Made by a program: the position numbers and the translations under genes. The notes below the pieces were generated by a model that was not told the origin of the DNA, ran no database searches, and was given only the letters and a program-made list of their open reading frames with translations. This document shows positions 46,601 through 54,931 of a stretch of DNA of 64,000 bases, one piece after another (the first letter of the stretch is position 1; every line of letters starts with the position of its first letter). Source of the stretch: Flavobacteriaceae bacterium CRH (GTDB lineage: Bacteria; Bacteroidota; Bacteroidia; Flavobacteriales; Flavobacteriaceae); assembly GCA_001507425.1 (NCBI GenBank), contig LMAJ01000016.1:62001-126000 (forward strand), read 5' to 3'.

Positions 46601-47250
46601 CGGACAAACAGGCTTATCAAATCCTGGACAACGTTAAAAAAACGCCGGGATTGGAAAACCTTCCGGTAATTGTATTTACAGGAAAAAGTTTATCGCTGAA
46701 AGAAGAAGTTAAAATTAAAAAATACGCCGATTCTATTATCGTAAAAACGGCTCACTCCTACCAAAGAATGCTCGATGAAGTTTCGCTCTTTTTGCATTTG
46801 GTCGAAGAAAATAAAGGAAAAGATGGTAGAAAGGAAAGCTATAAAAAACTAAATTTACTAAATAATATCCTGCACGATAAAAAGGTTTTAATTGTAGATG
46901 ACGATGTTCGAAATATTTACTCATTAACAAAAGCCCTTGAGGTTTTTAAAATGAATGTAATTTCAGCATTTGACGGTAATGAAGCCATAAAAATATTAGA
47001 AGAAAACCCTGATACGGATATTGTTCTTTTAGACATGATGATGCCAAACATGGACGGTTACGAAACGGCCGAAAAAATACGAACACTACCTAAATTCATA
47101 TCATTACCATTAATTGCCGTAACAGCAAAAGCAATGACGGGAGACAGAGAAAAATGTATCAAAGCCGGAGCTTCGGATTATATTACAAAACCTGTAGATA
47201 TCGATCAGTTATTGTCATTATTGCGTGTGTGGTTGTATGATAAAGTTTAA
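43681..47250 (+). CDS. CHASE3-HAMP-GAF hybrid histidine kinase with three receivers
   Basis: This 1189-residue protein has a first membrane helix (about 9-30), an extracytoplasmic CHASE3 domain, a second helix (about 178-200), HAMP, GAF (about 280-430), a long coiled coil, HisKA (His528 in MSHELRTPLNS), HATPase and three receivers with phospho-acceptors Asp848, Asp970 and Asp1118. It is membrane-bound and probably the main sensor of the cluster. The second receiver (LDMGIPDKQAY) has a changed loop. Encoded with CheR and CheB, which normally modify chemoreceptors. Confidence 0.94.
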   Translation: MKNNFKRNLLISSLASILVLMISSTASYLSIKNLLKSNFWVNHTQDVIYNLNQGSSTLTDAQTSMRGYLITGDEQFVARYNAYESESNTYFEKLEDLTSDNPFQQKALTELKGLRSNFFKYLNNQIVKKRLGKQSVVFDLNEGRRMMDELRSYFKLIENREQALLKERSQNSDNYGNYSIILIIVAFIVAFIISIVFLIRILKDYSERTALQQELVKKDKEIAERIETISGIAVNISNGNYDIRVDDTQADALGSVGESLNNMSSALKESFGLLSEKEWVQTGIASLNNVMLGDKLMNHLAKDIIEFLCHYTNSSAGVLYVLDGDELYATAGYSYMPTKNRERIQKGEGLLGQSIVSGELLELKSVSQDAIQINYALGEIKPTHIIALPLLDTRVEGALELASIYGFSELHLEFLRIVSNNIGIAIKSTQNRKRVMELLEETQSQSEELRIQHSELEAINAELEAQTEKLQASEEELRVQQEELEQTNEELSERSVLLEEKNNEIQKKSEALELTTRYKSEFLANMSHELRTPLNSILLLSRLLSENNNESMNNEEIEFARVIQSSGNSLLGLIDEILDLSKIEAGKMELEFLDVSTKEITDSLSSLFTQVAKEKNINFEIISKEAPIVIKTDKMRLEQILKNLISNAIKFTEKGSVSLEIKINDDDSKIICFIVKDTGIGIPLEKQPLIFEAFQQADGSTKRKYGGTGLGLSISRELAKLLRGEIILHSTEGKGSSFTLCLPVYGSINKKVTVEKTPPLQISEAEVEELKEVKTKYISTIIPDEIEDDRDTITEGDKVMLIVEDDINFAKSLLTFSRKNGYKGIVSVRGDYALNFAILYRPVGILLDIELPIKSGWEVMEELKNNIQTKHIPVHIMSSHKLKQESLLKGAIDFLHKPVTFEKIPEVFMRIEHIINKESQKVLIIEDNPKHAKALSYFLETYNINSEIKSEVSEGVAALTKSDVDCVILDMGIPDKQAYQILDNVKKTPGLENLPVIVFTGKSLSLKEEVKIKKYADSIIVKTAHSYQRMLDEVSLFLHLVEENKGKDGRKESYKKLNLLNNILHDKKVLIVDDDVRNIYSLTKALEVFKMNVISAFDGNEAIKILEENPDTDIVLLDMMMPNMDGYETAEKIRTLPKFISLPLIAVTAKAMTGDREKCIKAGASDYITKPVDIDQLLSLLRVWLYDKV

Positions 47251-47269
47251 TGTAAATTAGAAAAAAGAT

Positions 47270-47635
47270 ATGAGTAAAAAACGACTCTTAATTATTGATG
47301 ATGATTCTCGAAATATTTTTGCTTTGGTAAATACACTTCGGGCTAAATCATTTGATTGTTTGTCTTGTTTAAGTGCCGAAGAAGCAATAAAATTACTTGA
47401 AACAGATGAAGTTATCGATGCTGTTTTGATTGATATGATGATGCCTGAAATGGATGGTTATGAAGCAATTCCGATAATAAAAAAAATACCTTCGCGCAAA
47501 AATGTATTAGTAATTGCAGTTACGGCGCAGGCCATGACAGGAGATAAAGAAAAATGCCTTGAAGCCGGAGCAGACGCTTATGTGTCGAAACCAATTGATG
47601 TAGATAAATTACTTGGAGCATTAAGCAAAATTTGA
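47270..47635 (+). CDS. Single-domain response regulator
   Basis: This 121-residue receiver has the acidic pair in IIDDDSRNIF, phospho-acceptor Asp55 in VLIDMMMPEMDGYEA and the lysine in YVSKPIDVDK. It closely resembles the third receiver of the kinase upstream (DDDVRNIYSL, LDMMMPNMDGYE), which suggests duplication and a role as a free carrier of phosphate from that kinase. The gaps are 19 and 7 bp to its neighbours. Confidence 0.92.
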   Translation: MSKKRLLIIDDDSRNIFALVNTLRAKSFDCLSCLSAEEAIKLLETDEVIDAVLIDMMMPEMDGYEAIPIIKKIPSRKNVLVIAVTAQAMTGDKEKCLEAGADAYVSKPIDVDKLLGALSKI

Positions 47636-47642
47636 TTTTATT

Positions 47643-48452
47643 ATGATAGAAGACATTGAGTTAGAAACCCTTATAAATGATATTTACGAATATTATGGTT
47701 TTGACTTTGGAAGTTATTCCAGGGCTTCTTTGAAAAGGCGCGTTAACAGAGCTTACCAATTAGACGGATTCAAAAATTTTTATGAATTTTTATCTAAAGT
47801 AAAAAACGATGCTGAATATTATAAAAATCTGATCGACGAAATTACCGTAAATGTAACGGAAATGTTTCGTGACCCGCATTTTTATAAAGTAGTCAGAACC
47901 GAAATTTTGCCCTTATTAGCCACAAAACCTTTTATACGTTTATGGCATGCAGGCTGCTCAACAGGCGAAGAAGTATATTCGATGGCCATTTTATTGAAAG
48001 AAGCCGGACTTCTTCATAAATCATTGATATATGCAACCGATATAAATTCGAAGGTTTTAGAAACAGCAAAAAAAGGAATTTTTCCGTTGCGTGCCATGAA
48101 AGAATATTCAGAAAACTATCGTGATGCCGGCGGTCAGGAAGATTTTTCGAACTATTATATTGCCAATTACGGAATTGCAAAATTCAATGCTGACTTAGGC
48201 GAAAAAATGGTTTTCTCGCAGCATAATCTGGTTTCAGATACTTCATTTAACGAATTCGATTTTATTTTATGCCGCAACGTTTTAATCTATTTCGATAACG
48301 ATTTGCAAAAAAGAGTTATTAATTTATTCGACGAAAGCCTTTCTATGTTAGGTTTTCTGGCATTAGGGACTAAAGAAACAATAAAATATTCGATATCTAC
48401 AACTAAATACAAACAGTTAGAGAAAGAGAAAATATGGAGGAAGATCAAATAA
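47643..48452 (+). CDS. cheR: CheR-type protein-glutamate methyltransferase
   Basis: This 269-residue protein has the CheR N-terminal helical domain (SYSRASLKRRVNRAY, TVNVTEMFRDPHFY) and the SAM-binding domain (LWHAGCSTGEEVYSMA, DFILCRNVLIYF). CheR methylates glutamates of chemoreceptors. No chemoreceptor or flagellar gene is in the window, and these bacteria lack flagella, so the target is probably another protein such as the hybrid kinase upstream. It overlaps cheB by 19 bp. Confidence 0.93.
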   Translation: MIEDIELETLINDIYEYYGFDFGSYSRASLKRRVNRAYQLDGFKNFYEFLSKVKNDAEYYKNLIDEITVNVTEMFRDPHFYKVVRTEILPLLATKPFIRLWHAGCSTGEEVYSMAILLKEAGLLHKSLIYATDINSKVLETAKKGIFPLRAMKEYSENYRDAGGQEDFSNYYIANYGIAKFNADLGEKMVFSQHNLVSDTSFNEFDFILCRNVLIYFDNDLQKRVINLFDESLSMLGFLALGTKETIKYSISTTKYKQLEKEKIWRKIK

Positions 48453-49018
48453 TACCAAAATGTAAAGTAATTATTGTTGGAGGTTCTGCGGGAAGCCTAA
48501 ATGCATTATTGCAGATTTTACCTGATGTTCATGTCTTAAATGCGTTTGCGTTGGTAATTGTACTTCACAGGAGAAGCACAGACGATTTAACTTTAGAAGA
48601 ATTACTAAAACTAAAAACAGATATAACCGTAAAAGCTGTAGAAGATAAAATGCCATTATTACCGGGCTATATTTATATTGCGCCATCCAACTATCATTTA
48701 CTATTCGAAAAAGATGATTTTTTTGCCCTCGATACTTCAGAGAAAATAAACTACAGCAGGCCAAGCATCGACGTTTCTTTTGAATCGGCGGCAGAAATTT
48801 ACGGAGATCGTTTAGTCGGAATTTTATTGTCCGGTTCTAATACTGACGGTACAGATGGTTTAAAAGCAATTCACAATGCAGGCGGCGTAATTATAGTTCA
48901 GGATCCCGCTTCTGCAGATATGCCCTATATGCCAAACAATGCGATCTTAAATACAACTCCTGATTTTATATTAGATGTTAACGGAATATTGAAATTTATA
49001 CTTTCTGTAAATAAATAA
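48434..49018 (+). CDS. cheB: CheB-type protein-glutamate methylesterase, catalytic domain only
   Basis: This 194-residue protein is the CheB catalytic domain with Ser in GGSAGSLNALLQILP, His in LVIVLHRRSTDD and Asp in LSGSNTDGTDGLKAI. The receiver domain that normally inhibits CheB is missing; a separate receiver is encoded two genes upstream. It removes methyl groups added by CheR, and overlaps the cheR end, so the two are made together. Confidence 0.92.
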   Translation: MEEDQIIPKCKVIIVGGSAGSLNALLQILPDVHVLNAFALVIVLHRRSTDDLTLEELLKLKTDITVKAVEDKMPLLPGYIYIAPSNYHLLFEKDDFFALDTSEKINYSRPSIDVSFESAAEIYGDRLVGILLSGSNTDGTDGLKAIHNAGGVIIVQDPASADMPYMPNNAILNTTPDFILDVNGILKFILSVNK

Positions 49019-49046
49019 TTTTTTAAACAAATAGCCTCAGGCGAAC

Positions 49047-49079
49047 AGCTTTGTCAAAGTTTTAAACTTAGACAAAGCT
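49047..49079. repeat. Palindromic repeat, CTTTGTCAAAG type
   Basis: AGCTTTGTC (49047-49055) pairs with GACAAAGCT (49071-49079). The 29-bp core 49049-49077 recurs at 63913-63941 with three differences. It lies after the cheB gene and may also end that transcript. Confidence 0.8.
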
Positions 49080-49222
49080 CAAAAACAATTCTTCTCTTAA
49101 AGATTATCATTCGGTAACAATAGATTAAACCCATTCTGAGTTTAAATCGATAAAATTGCAAATTGTTTTTTTAGAAAGACTTCAAAAGCATTTCAAAAAT
49201 TTTCATTTGCAAAAAGATTACC

Positions 49223-51181
49223 ATGATTTCAAAAATTACTTTTCCATATAAAAATAGCATTCCCACTTTTCTTATATTATTTCTTTTCGGCATCAATTCA
49301 ACTATTTCGGCACAAAAAAAGAATCTCGATGGTGTACAGGTTGCGTTTTTGTCTGATGTGCATTTGCAGGATTTATTCGGAAAATTTTCAGACAATGACT
49401 ATCGTGGCATTCAAAATCCAAAAAACGGAAAATATACTTTGATGAGAACAATGGCTTCTCAATTGCATTCGACCCGAATATTCAATGAAAATTATTTTGC
49501 TTTTATTGCTGCTTTAGAAGATATCGCAAAGCGAAAAATTAAATACGTAGCACTTCCGGGCGATTATACAGATGACGGCCAGCCGATTCATGTTCGCGGT
49601 TTAGAAGAAATCTTAAATCAATACAGAAAAAAATACAACATTCAATTTTTTATTACAACAGGAAACCACGATCCTGTTGGGCCTTTTGCCCAAGAATCCG
49701 GCAAAGAAGATTTTCTGGGCAAAGAAGGAAAAAGCCAGCCAATTTATAGCAAAGAAGGCATGTATAAGCCAAATTTAAACACAGAACAGCCCGTTGTAAT
49801 AACTGCTGATATTGCTAAAATGGGTTATTTAGGAATTACTAACGGATTAAAAAATTTCGGTTTTTATCCGGATCAAAAATACAAATTCTGGTCAACGCCT
49901 TTTGCCACTTATAACAGCCAGAATTATAGTTTCGAAAAAGCTTCACAAGCCGCTTTATTGTCAAACAGAGTTTATAATGTTGCGCCCGGATATCAAGTTC
50001 CGGATGTAAGTTATGTCGTAGAACCTGTTGACGGACTTTGGCTAATGGCGATTGACGGAAACGTTTATATTCCGAAAAAAGACGCAACGGCAGATGCCAA
50101 AGATTCTAAAAACTATTCTGAAGCAAGTACGGGTTATAATAATGTGCTATCGAATAAAAAGCATCTTATAAAATGGGTCGAAGAAATTTCGGCGCAAGCC
50201 AAAGAACAAGGCAAAACGCTAATAGCTTTTAGTCATTTCCCCATGATTGATTTTAATGATGACGCTTCCGCAGAAATAAAAGAGCTTCTTGGCCCAAACA
50301 AATGGCAATTAAACCGTGTTCCAGTCGAAGAAGTTGCACAGGTTTTTGCAGATGCGGGACTTAAAATTCATTTTAGCGGACACATGCACATAAATGATAC
50401 AGGTACCCGCACGACGGCAAAAGGCAATACTTTGGTAAATGTTCAAACGCCATCTTTGGCGGCCTATATTCCGGCCTATAAATTATTGACGATTAAAAAA
50501 GATAATCTTGTTGATATTCAAACCATAACCATAGATAAAGTTCCGGGATATGATGAACTTTTCGATTTGTATAAAATGGAATATCAGTTTTTAGAAAATC
50601 AAAAAACAAAAGACATCTGGAATATCGACATTCTAAAAACCAAAAATTATCATGATTTTACCGATTTTCATTTAAAAGAATTAGTCCGTTTACGATTTCT
50701 GGCAGATGATTGGCCTTCAGGTTTTAAAGATTTTATTTTGAATGTTTCCGGAGAAGATTTACTGGTTTTGGCGAATATTCAGTCTGATAAAGATTTTGAT
50801 GTTATGCTCAAAAACAAAGAAACTTTTCAAAAACAATGGCAGGAAGCTCAAATTAAAACAAACAAAATTCTGGCTCAAAACAATCTCAAAAAGCAAGATT
50901 TAAAATGGACTGGTTATGATTTTCTGGTCGATTTTTACCGCTTTAGAAGTGCTGATGAATTGGCTTTAGCCGATGTTGGAGAAAAAAGGGCTAAAGTTTA
51001 TAAAGTACTTTCAAAATTATTCTTTGAAAATCATAAAGAAGATGCTTCAAAAGAAAAACCTTTGCAAAACCAAATGCGATTGTTTTTGATCATCTTCAAT
51101 AAATTCATGCATGAAGTTCCTGCAGATCATTTTTCTGTTGATTTGAAATCTGGGGAAATTAAGGATTTAACCACAAAGTAA
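49223..51181 (+). CDS. Secreted calcineurin-like metallophosphoesterase
   Basis: This 652-residue protein has a signal peptide (to ISAQ) and the metallophosphoesterase motifs in order: SDVHLQD, PGDYTDD, TTGNHDP, FSHFPM and FSGHMH. These bind two metal ions in a phosphoester hydrolase placed in the periplasm or outside. The C-terminal 200 residues are helical and unassigned. The substrate is unknown. It stands alone between the signalling cluster and convergent DUF72 gene. Confidence 0.9.
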   Translation: MISKITFPYKNSIPTFLILFLFGINSTISAQKKNLDGVQVAFLSDVHLQDLFGKFSDNDYRGIQNPKNGKYTLMRTMASQLHSTRIFNENYFAFIAALEDIAKRKIKYVALPGDYTDDGQPIHVRGLEEILNQYRKKYNIQFFITTGNHDPVGPFAQESGKEDFLGKEGKSQPIYSKEGMYKPNLNTEQPVVITADIAKMGYLGITNGLKNFGFYPDQKYKFWSTPFATYNSQNYSFEKASQAALLSNRVYNVAPGYQVPDVSYVVEPVDGLWLMAIDGNVYIPKKDATADAKDSKNYSEASTGYNNVLSNKKHLIKWVEEISAQAKEQGKTLIAFSHFPMIDFNDDASAEIKELLGPNKWQLNRVPVEEVAQVFADAGLKIHFSGHMHINDTGTRTTAKGNTLVNVQTPSLAAYIPAYKLLTIKKDNLVDIQTITIDKVPGYDELFDLYKMEYQFLENQKTKDIWNIDILKTKNYHDFTDFHLKELVRLRFLADDWPSGFKDFILNVSGEDLLVLANIQSDKDFDVMLKNKETFQKQWQEAQIKTNKILAQNNLKKQDLKWTGYDFLVDFYRFRSADELALADVGEKRAKVYKVLSKLFFENHKEDASKEKPLQNQMRLFLIIFNKFMHEVPADHFSVDLKSGEIKDLTTK

Positions 51182-51293
51182 TGGATGGCACGCTGATGAC
51201 GCGAATTTAAATTGACTGACACGGATTTTTTATTTTTATTTTGTGTCATAAATAACACATACTTTGTCGTGAAATGTCTTTGCTTTATTAATT
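51182..51293. repeat. Degenerate intergenic repeat fragment
   Basis: The start of this gap (GGCACGCTGATGACGCGAAT followed by GACACGGATTTT) has the look of a dispersed intergenic repeat familiar from Flavobacterium. Only one copy is in the window, so the call rests on recollection. Confidence 0.35.
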
Positions 51294-52001
51294 TTATTGC
51301 GATTTAAACTCCAAAGCATTCAAAATTCCTGCTTCGCTGGCGGTGTTATTAAAATAAATAAAACCGGGTTTATTGGCTGTTTTGTTTTTAATGCTTTCTA
51401 GTTCTTCTGAAGAATAACTGGAATAAAACAATTTTTTGTTTCCGTGTAAACGAATATAAACGATTGAGAATTCTGTAAAAATATCTTCCGGTAATCCCGG
51501 ATAACTAACGCTGCAAAATGTAATTTTATTAAATTTTAGTGACTCAAAGACTTCCTGGTTCCACCAGCTTTTATGTCTAAATTCAATAACATTCTGAAAA
51601 TCTGAATCCAGACTATTTACAATAGTATGAAGTCTTTCATCGGTAAAATCATAACTTGGTGGAAACTGAAATAAAATTGGTCCCAGTTTTTCTTTTAATC
51701 CCATTTTACAAACACCATAAAACTCTGAAAGCTGATTTTCGCAATCGATAAACTTCTTTATGTGCGTGATTTCTTTTGGCGCTTTTACAGAAAATATAAA
51801 TTGAGCTGGAACTTTATTATACCAGTTTTCCATAACTTTAATTGTTGGCGCTTTATAAAAAGTACCATTCATTTCGTAAGTATCAAAATGCTGGCAATAA
51901 TAATCGAACCATTTAGCAGTAGGCAAATTTTCAGGATAAAAAATACCTTTCCAAAAACGGTTATTATAACTGGAACAGCCTATTAAAAAATCATTTTTCA
52001 T
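51294..52001 (-). CDS. DUF72 domain protein
   Basis: This 235-residue protein matches DUF72 (YecE-like), a TIM-barrel family: GCSSYNNRFWKGIFYPENLP, YEMNGTFYKAPT, FSVKAPKEITH, LGPILFQFPPSY, VIEFRHKSWW and YIRLHGN. No catalytic function is established for the family. It overlaps the glycosylase gene by 4 bp (its ATG lies in the glycosylase stop region), so the two are co-translated, which hints at a DNA repair link. Confidence 0.88.
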   Translation of the reverse strand: MKNDFLIGCSSYNNRFWKGIFYPENLPTAKWFDYYCQHFDTYEMNGTFYKAPTIKVMENWYNKVPAQFIFSVKAPKEITHIKKFIDCENQLSEFYGVCKMGLKEKLGPILFQFPPSYDFTDERLHTIVNSLDSDFQNVIEFRHKSWWNQEVFESLKFNKITFCSVSYPGLPEDIFTEFSIVYIRLHGNKKLFYSSYSSEELESIKNKTANKPGFIYFNNTASEAGILNALEFKSQ

Positions 52002-52729
52002 TCGTATAAATTTTGGCAGTTAGTACAAAAAAAGCTTCTTCGTTTTTTCTTTCCGGTATATTTTTTAATTAAAGGAAGGTCACATCTTAAGCACGTTTTT
52101 TTGGTATGCGCGAGCCAATGTTTTTTTAATTCAAATTGCTTTTTCCATTTTAGGAATTCAAAACTGTAAACAGAACTTTCATCAATTATTTCATCGATTT
52201 TATCTTTTGGAATTTTTCCAACCAAAGATTCCGGGTGAATATGACATCGGTATAAAACTTCATTTTTAATAATATTACCAACTCCCGAAAATATATCCTG
52301 ATCGAGTAAAGCATCGCAAATCATTACGTTTGGAACTTTTTCAAGGTTCTTTTTTGCATTCTCAGGATCCCAATTTTCATTCATTACATCTTCACTCCAA
52401 TCATAATGAAGATTAACGTCGCCTTCGAGAAATTTTATCGAACAGGTATAAAAATTAAGTTCTCCGTTAGAAAACAGCATGCTTAATCTTGGGGTTGTTT
52501 CTTTTCTTTCATTTATTCGATATGTTCCAAACATCAGTAAATGAATTTTTACCGTAAAATCATCAAAACAAATCAGGAAATTTTTTCCCCAGGTTTTAAA
52601 AGAGCGAATGGTTTGATCCTGCAATCTTTGTATGTCGATAGCAGCATTGCCGGAAACAGCAATTATTTTTTGTCCGGAAAATTGTTCTACTTCTTCTTTA
52701 AGTATTACTATTGATGGTCCTTCGGGCAT
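51998..52729 (-). CDS. Fpg/Nei-family DNA glycosylase (endonuclease VIII-like)
   Basis: This 243-residue protein begins MPEGPS, so the mature enzyme has the catalytic Pro2 and Glu3. It has the helix-two-turn-helix with GVGNIIKNEVLYRCHIHPES and a zinc finger CLRC..FFCTNC at the C-terminus. Enzymes of this family remove oxidised bases and cleave at the abasic site. The sequence is nearer to Nei than to Fpg. It is co-transcribed with DUF72. Confidence 0.9.
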   Translation of the reverse strand: MPEGPSIVILKEEVEQFSGQKIIAVSGNAAIDIQRLQDQTIRSFKTWGKNFLICFDDFTVKIHLLMFGTYRINERKETTPRLSMLFSNGELNFYTCSIKFLEGDVNLHYDWSEDVMNENWDPENAKKNLEKVPNVMICDALLDQDIFSGVGNIIKNEVLYRCHIHPESLVGKIPKDKIDEIIDESSVYSFEFLKWKKQFELKKHWLAHTKKTCLRCDLPLIKKYTGKKKRRSFFCTNCQNLYE

Positions 52730-52775
52730 ACTAATTTTATTTTAAATTCGACATTCCGTATTGATTTAAACTAAA

Positions 52776-52803
52776 AAAAGTGCACCTTTTACACTGCACT
52801 TTT
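52776..52803 (-). terminator. Terminator of the DUF892 gene
   Basis: AAAAGTGCA (52776-52784) pairs with TGCACTTTT (52795-52803); on the minus strand a T-run follows the stem. Confidence 0.82.
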
Positions 52804-52820
52804 AGTTATTTTTTCGAAGA

Positions 52821-53405
52821 TTATTTTTCGTCTTCTTCTGCAGCTTCCACATTAATTGCGCTTACAGCAACTTCTGTTAATTTTTTATCTGCTCCTTTTT
52901 CTTCATCTAAAGTCAGTTCTAATAAAGAAGCGGCTTCTGTAAAACCAAGTGTTTCAGCAAATTGTCTTAATGTTCCGTAAGTTGCAATTTCATAATGTTC
53001 GATTTTTTGACTAGCAGCAATGATTCCTGCATCACGAACAACGCCAAGTTCAGTTTCTTCAAGAATACCTTTGCCTTCTTCGATTAAACCTTCCATAGCA
53101 TCGCATTTTTTGGCAGTTGCTTTTTTCCCAATACTTTCAAATACTTGTTCTAATCGTACAACATGTTCTTCCGTTTCGACCAAATGGCTGTTAATTGCAT
53201 CAATAAGTTCTACAGATGTTGCATTTTTAGACATTAATGGCAATGCTTTTGTCAAAGCTTTTTCTGCCCAGTAAATATCTTTCAATCCATCTTCAAAAAG
53301 TTCTGTTAGCCCTGATGCGGCATTCGACTTGGCTTTTGTTACTCCTTTTGGTGCACCTTTAACTTCTTTTTTTGGTGCGGTCTGTTTTTTATTTTTAGTT
53401 TCCAT
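52821..53405 (-). CDS. DUF892 (YciF-type) ferritin-like protein
   Basis: The start at 53405 (METKNKKQTAPKKEVK) gives 194 residues; the frame extends upstream but has no conserved sequence there. A basic N-terminal tail of about 35 residues is followed by the ferritin-like four-helix bundle of DUF892, with repeated Glu/His pairs (ETEEHVVRLEQVF, QKIEHYEIATYGTL, LDEEKGADKKL). YciF-type proteins are stress-induced and bind two metals. The promoter matches the stress pattern, divergent from the acidic protein gene at 53593. Confidence 0.88.
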   Translation of the reverse strand: METKNKKQTAPKKEVKGAPKGVTKAKSNAASGLTELFEDGLKDIYWAEKALTKALPLMSKNATSVELIDAINSHLVETEEHVVRLEQVFESIGKKATAKKCDAMEGLIEEGKGILEETELGVVRDAGIIAASQKIEHYEIATYGTLRQFAETLGFTEAASLLELTLDEEKGADKKLTEVAVSAINVEAAEEDEK

Positions 53406-53433
53406 AATAAATGATTTGTTATAATTAATAATG

Positions 53434-53469
53434 TAAAAGTAGTTTTGGTTTACAGCAAAATTGTTATAG
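53434..53469 (-). promoter_or_regulatory. Stress-type promoter of the DUF892 gene
   Basis: On the minus strand CTATAAC (complement of 53463-53469) is followed by 21 bp and TACTTTTA (complement of 53434-53441). The surroundings resemble those before the DUF4142 gene: AAAATGCTATAAC here and AAAATGCTGTAAA there, with TTTTACATTAT after both. Confidence 0.62.
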
Positions 53470-53506
53470 CATTTTACCCTACATTTACAACATAAACATC
53501 TGTAAA

Positions 53507-53565
53507 TTATAGAATTAGCAAATTTAATTCTGTAAGAAATTCTGTTATCTTCCAAGTTAGCTTTG
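53507..53565 (+). promoter_or_regulatory. Stress-type promoter of the 53593 acidic protein
   Basis: TTATAGAATTAG starts at 53507, CTGTAAG is at 53530-53536, and 21 bp later TAGCTTTG is at 53558-53565. Distances are the same as before the 11307 gene, 42 kb away. Confidence 0.7.
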
Positions 53566-53592
53566 TATAATAGAAACCAATAAATTTATATC

Positions 53593-54168
53593 ATGAATAC
53601 TTCAAATAACAATAATATAGGAACAAAGGATTCTCGGAATCAAAATTTAAACAGACAAAATACTGTTCTAAATGAAAGACTGTATGATAATGATGAAATG
53701 AGAACGGCGCATCATCAGGAAGATATCAAAAATCAGGGTTATACTATTAGAAATGGCTATGATCCGAATAAAGCAATTCCGGACCAGGAAAAAATCACAA
53801 CCAAAGAAGATGATTTAGACGATGTAGATTATGATTTTAACGCTCCCGGAGATCTTGAAGATGACGACGAATTCGATAATCCGTCAGACAATTTGGATGA
53901 TATGGATGATTTAGATGAAGATGACGAAAACTTTCTTGACGATCATACGCATACAACCGGAGATATTCTTTACGATGAAAATGCAGACAACTTAAACGAT
54001 GAATTTGATAATCCGTCAGATTCTGAAGAACTGACCGAATCTGATGAAGATTTGCAGGAATTAGATCCTGATGATGATGACGATTTAGAAGATGATCTTG
54101 AAGAAGGTGAAATTGAAGAAGAAGATTCTGAGGAAGATTATCCTGAAAATGATCCGAGAAGATTTTAA
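53593..54168 (+). CDS. Acidic, disordered conserved protein (paralogue 3, long)
   Basis: This 191-residue protein is the longest of the family. It starts MNTSNNNNIG (paralogue 1 starts MNTSSHDPN), has the block IPDQEKITTKEDDLDD, and ends NDPRRF. The second half is a long Asp/Glu-rich tract in which DEFDNPSD occurs twice. No signal, helix or domain. It is divergent from the DUF892 gene with back-to-back stress-type promoters, so the two are probably induced together. Confidence 0.82.
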   Translation: MNTSNNNNIGTKDSRNQNLNRQNTVLNERLYDNDEMRTAHHQEDIKNQGYTIRNGYDPNKAIPDQEKITTKEDDLDDVDYDFNAPGDLEDDDEFDNPSDNLDDMDDLDEDDENFLDDHTHTTGDILYDENADNLNDEFDNPSDSEELTESDEDLQELDPDDDDDLEDDLEEGEIEEEDSEEDYPENDPRRF

Positions 54169-54188
54169 TTCTCGATATTTTGCAATTT

Positions 54189-54218
54189 AAAAAGCCGTTA
54201 AAATCATAACGGCTTTTT
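54189..54218. terminator. Bidirectional terminator
   Basis: AAAAAGCCGTTA (54189-54200) pairs with TAACGGCTTTTT (54207-54218), between the acidic protein gene and the convergent DUF5661 gene. Confidence 0.9.
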
Positions 54219-54260
54219 CTATGAATTAAAAATTAACGCATATATAAGGAAATCAATAAA

Positions 54261-54908
54261 TTAATCTCCTATTTTATCCAGAGTCGGAATATCGTCCATT
54301 TTTTCCAGACGCTCTGCAAGCCCCATTCTGGCTTCATTTAGTTCTTGTTCGGCTTTGCCCAATTCTTTATACCATTCTTCTTTTCCTGTATCAGAATTTT
54401 CGATTTTACGCATAATTTCAAAAATTTCTCCCTGCGCTTCCATAACAGCCAGCCTCTTATAATAGGTTAAACTTTCTGTCATGTGTGCCAATGCAATCAT
54501 TGCGGTTAAAAACGGATGATTATTGGTAACATTTACATCTTTTATTCTGCCGTGCTCTAATTCTACTTTTAAGGCAAAAGCAAATTCTTCCATATTAAAC
54601 CTTTCATGTCTGCTGTTCGGGTTCAGATAAGCCTTTATAGCATCAACATTATTCATTGTCGAAAGATCGACATCAGTTTCTAAATTTTCATGTAAATCGC
54701 GATAAACAACAGCTGCAATAGCTCTTGCTTCCTCTATTGTAGGATCGTTGTCCGGATCTTCAAAATCACGAACAGACCAATCCCAGTTTTCAGGATGAAC
54801 AGGTTTGATGTATTTTTCGCAAAAGTCAGTTATGTCGTTTTTTAAGCTTACCATTACATCATCTCTTTTTATATATACATCTTGGTAAGCACCACTTTTA
54901 GTTCCCAT
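54261..54908 (-). CDS. DUF5661 family protein
   Basis: This 215-residue soluble protein is mostly helical and contains the DUF5661-like part (TIEEARAIAAVVYRDLHE ... RHERFNMEEFAFALKVELEHGR), with a charged helical C-terminus. The function of the family is unknown. It lies downstream of topoisomerase IB on the same strand, with a hairpin between. A weak stress-type promoter resemblance upstream was noticed but is not convincing. Confidence 0.7.
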   Translation of the reverse strand: MGTKSGAYQDVYIKRDDVMVSLKNDITDFCEKYIKPVHPENWDWSVRDFEDPDNDPTIEEARAIAAVVYRDLHENLETDVDLSTMNNVDAIKAYLNPNSRHERFNMEEFAFALKVELEHGRIKDVNVTNNHPFLTAMIALAHMTESLTYYKRLAVMEAQGEIFEIMRKIENSDTGKEEWYKELGKAEQELNEARMGLAERLEKMDDIPTLDKIGD

Positions 54909-54931
54909 AGCTTTTTAATTTTACTTTAAAT

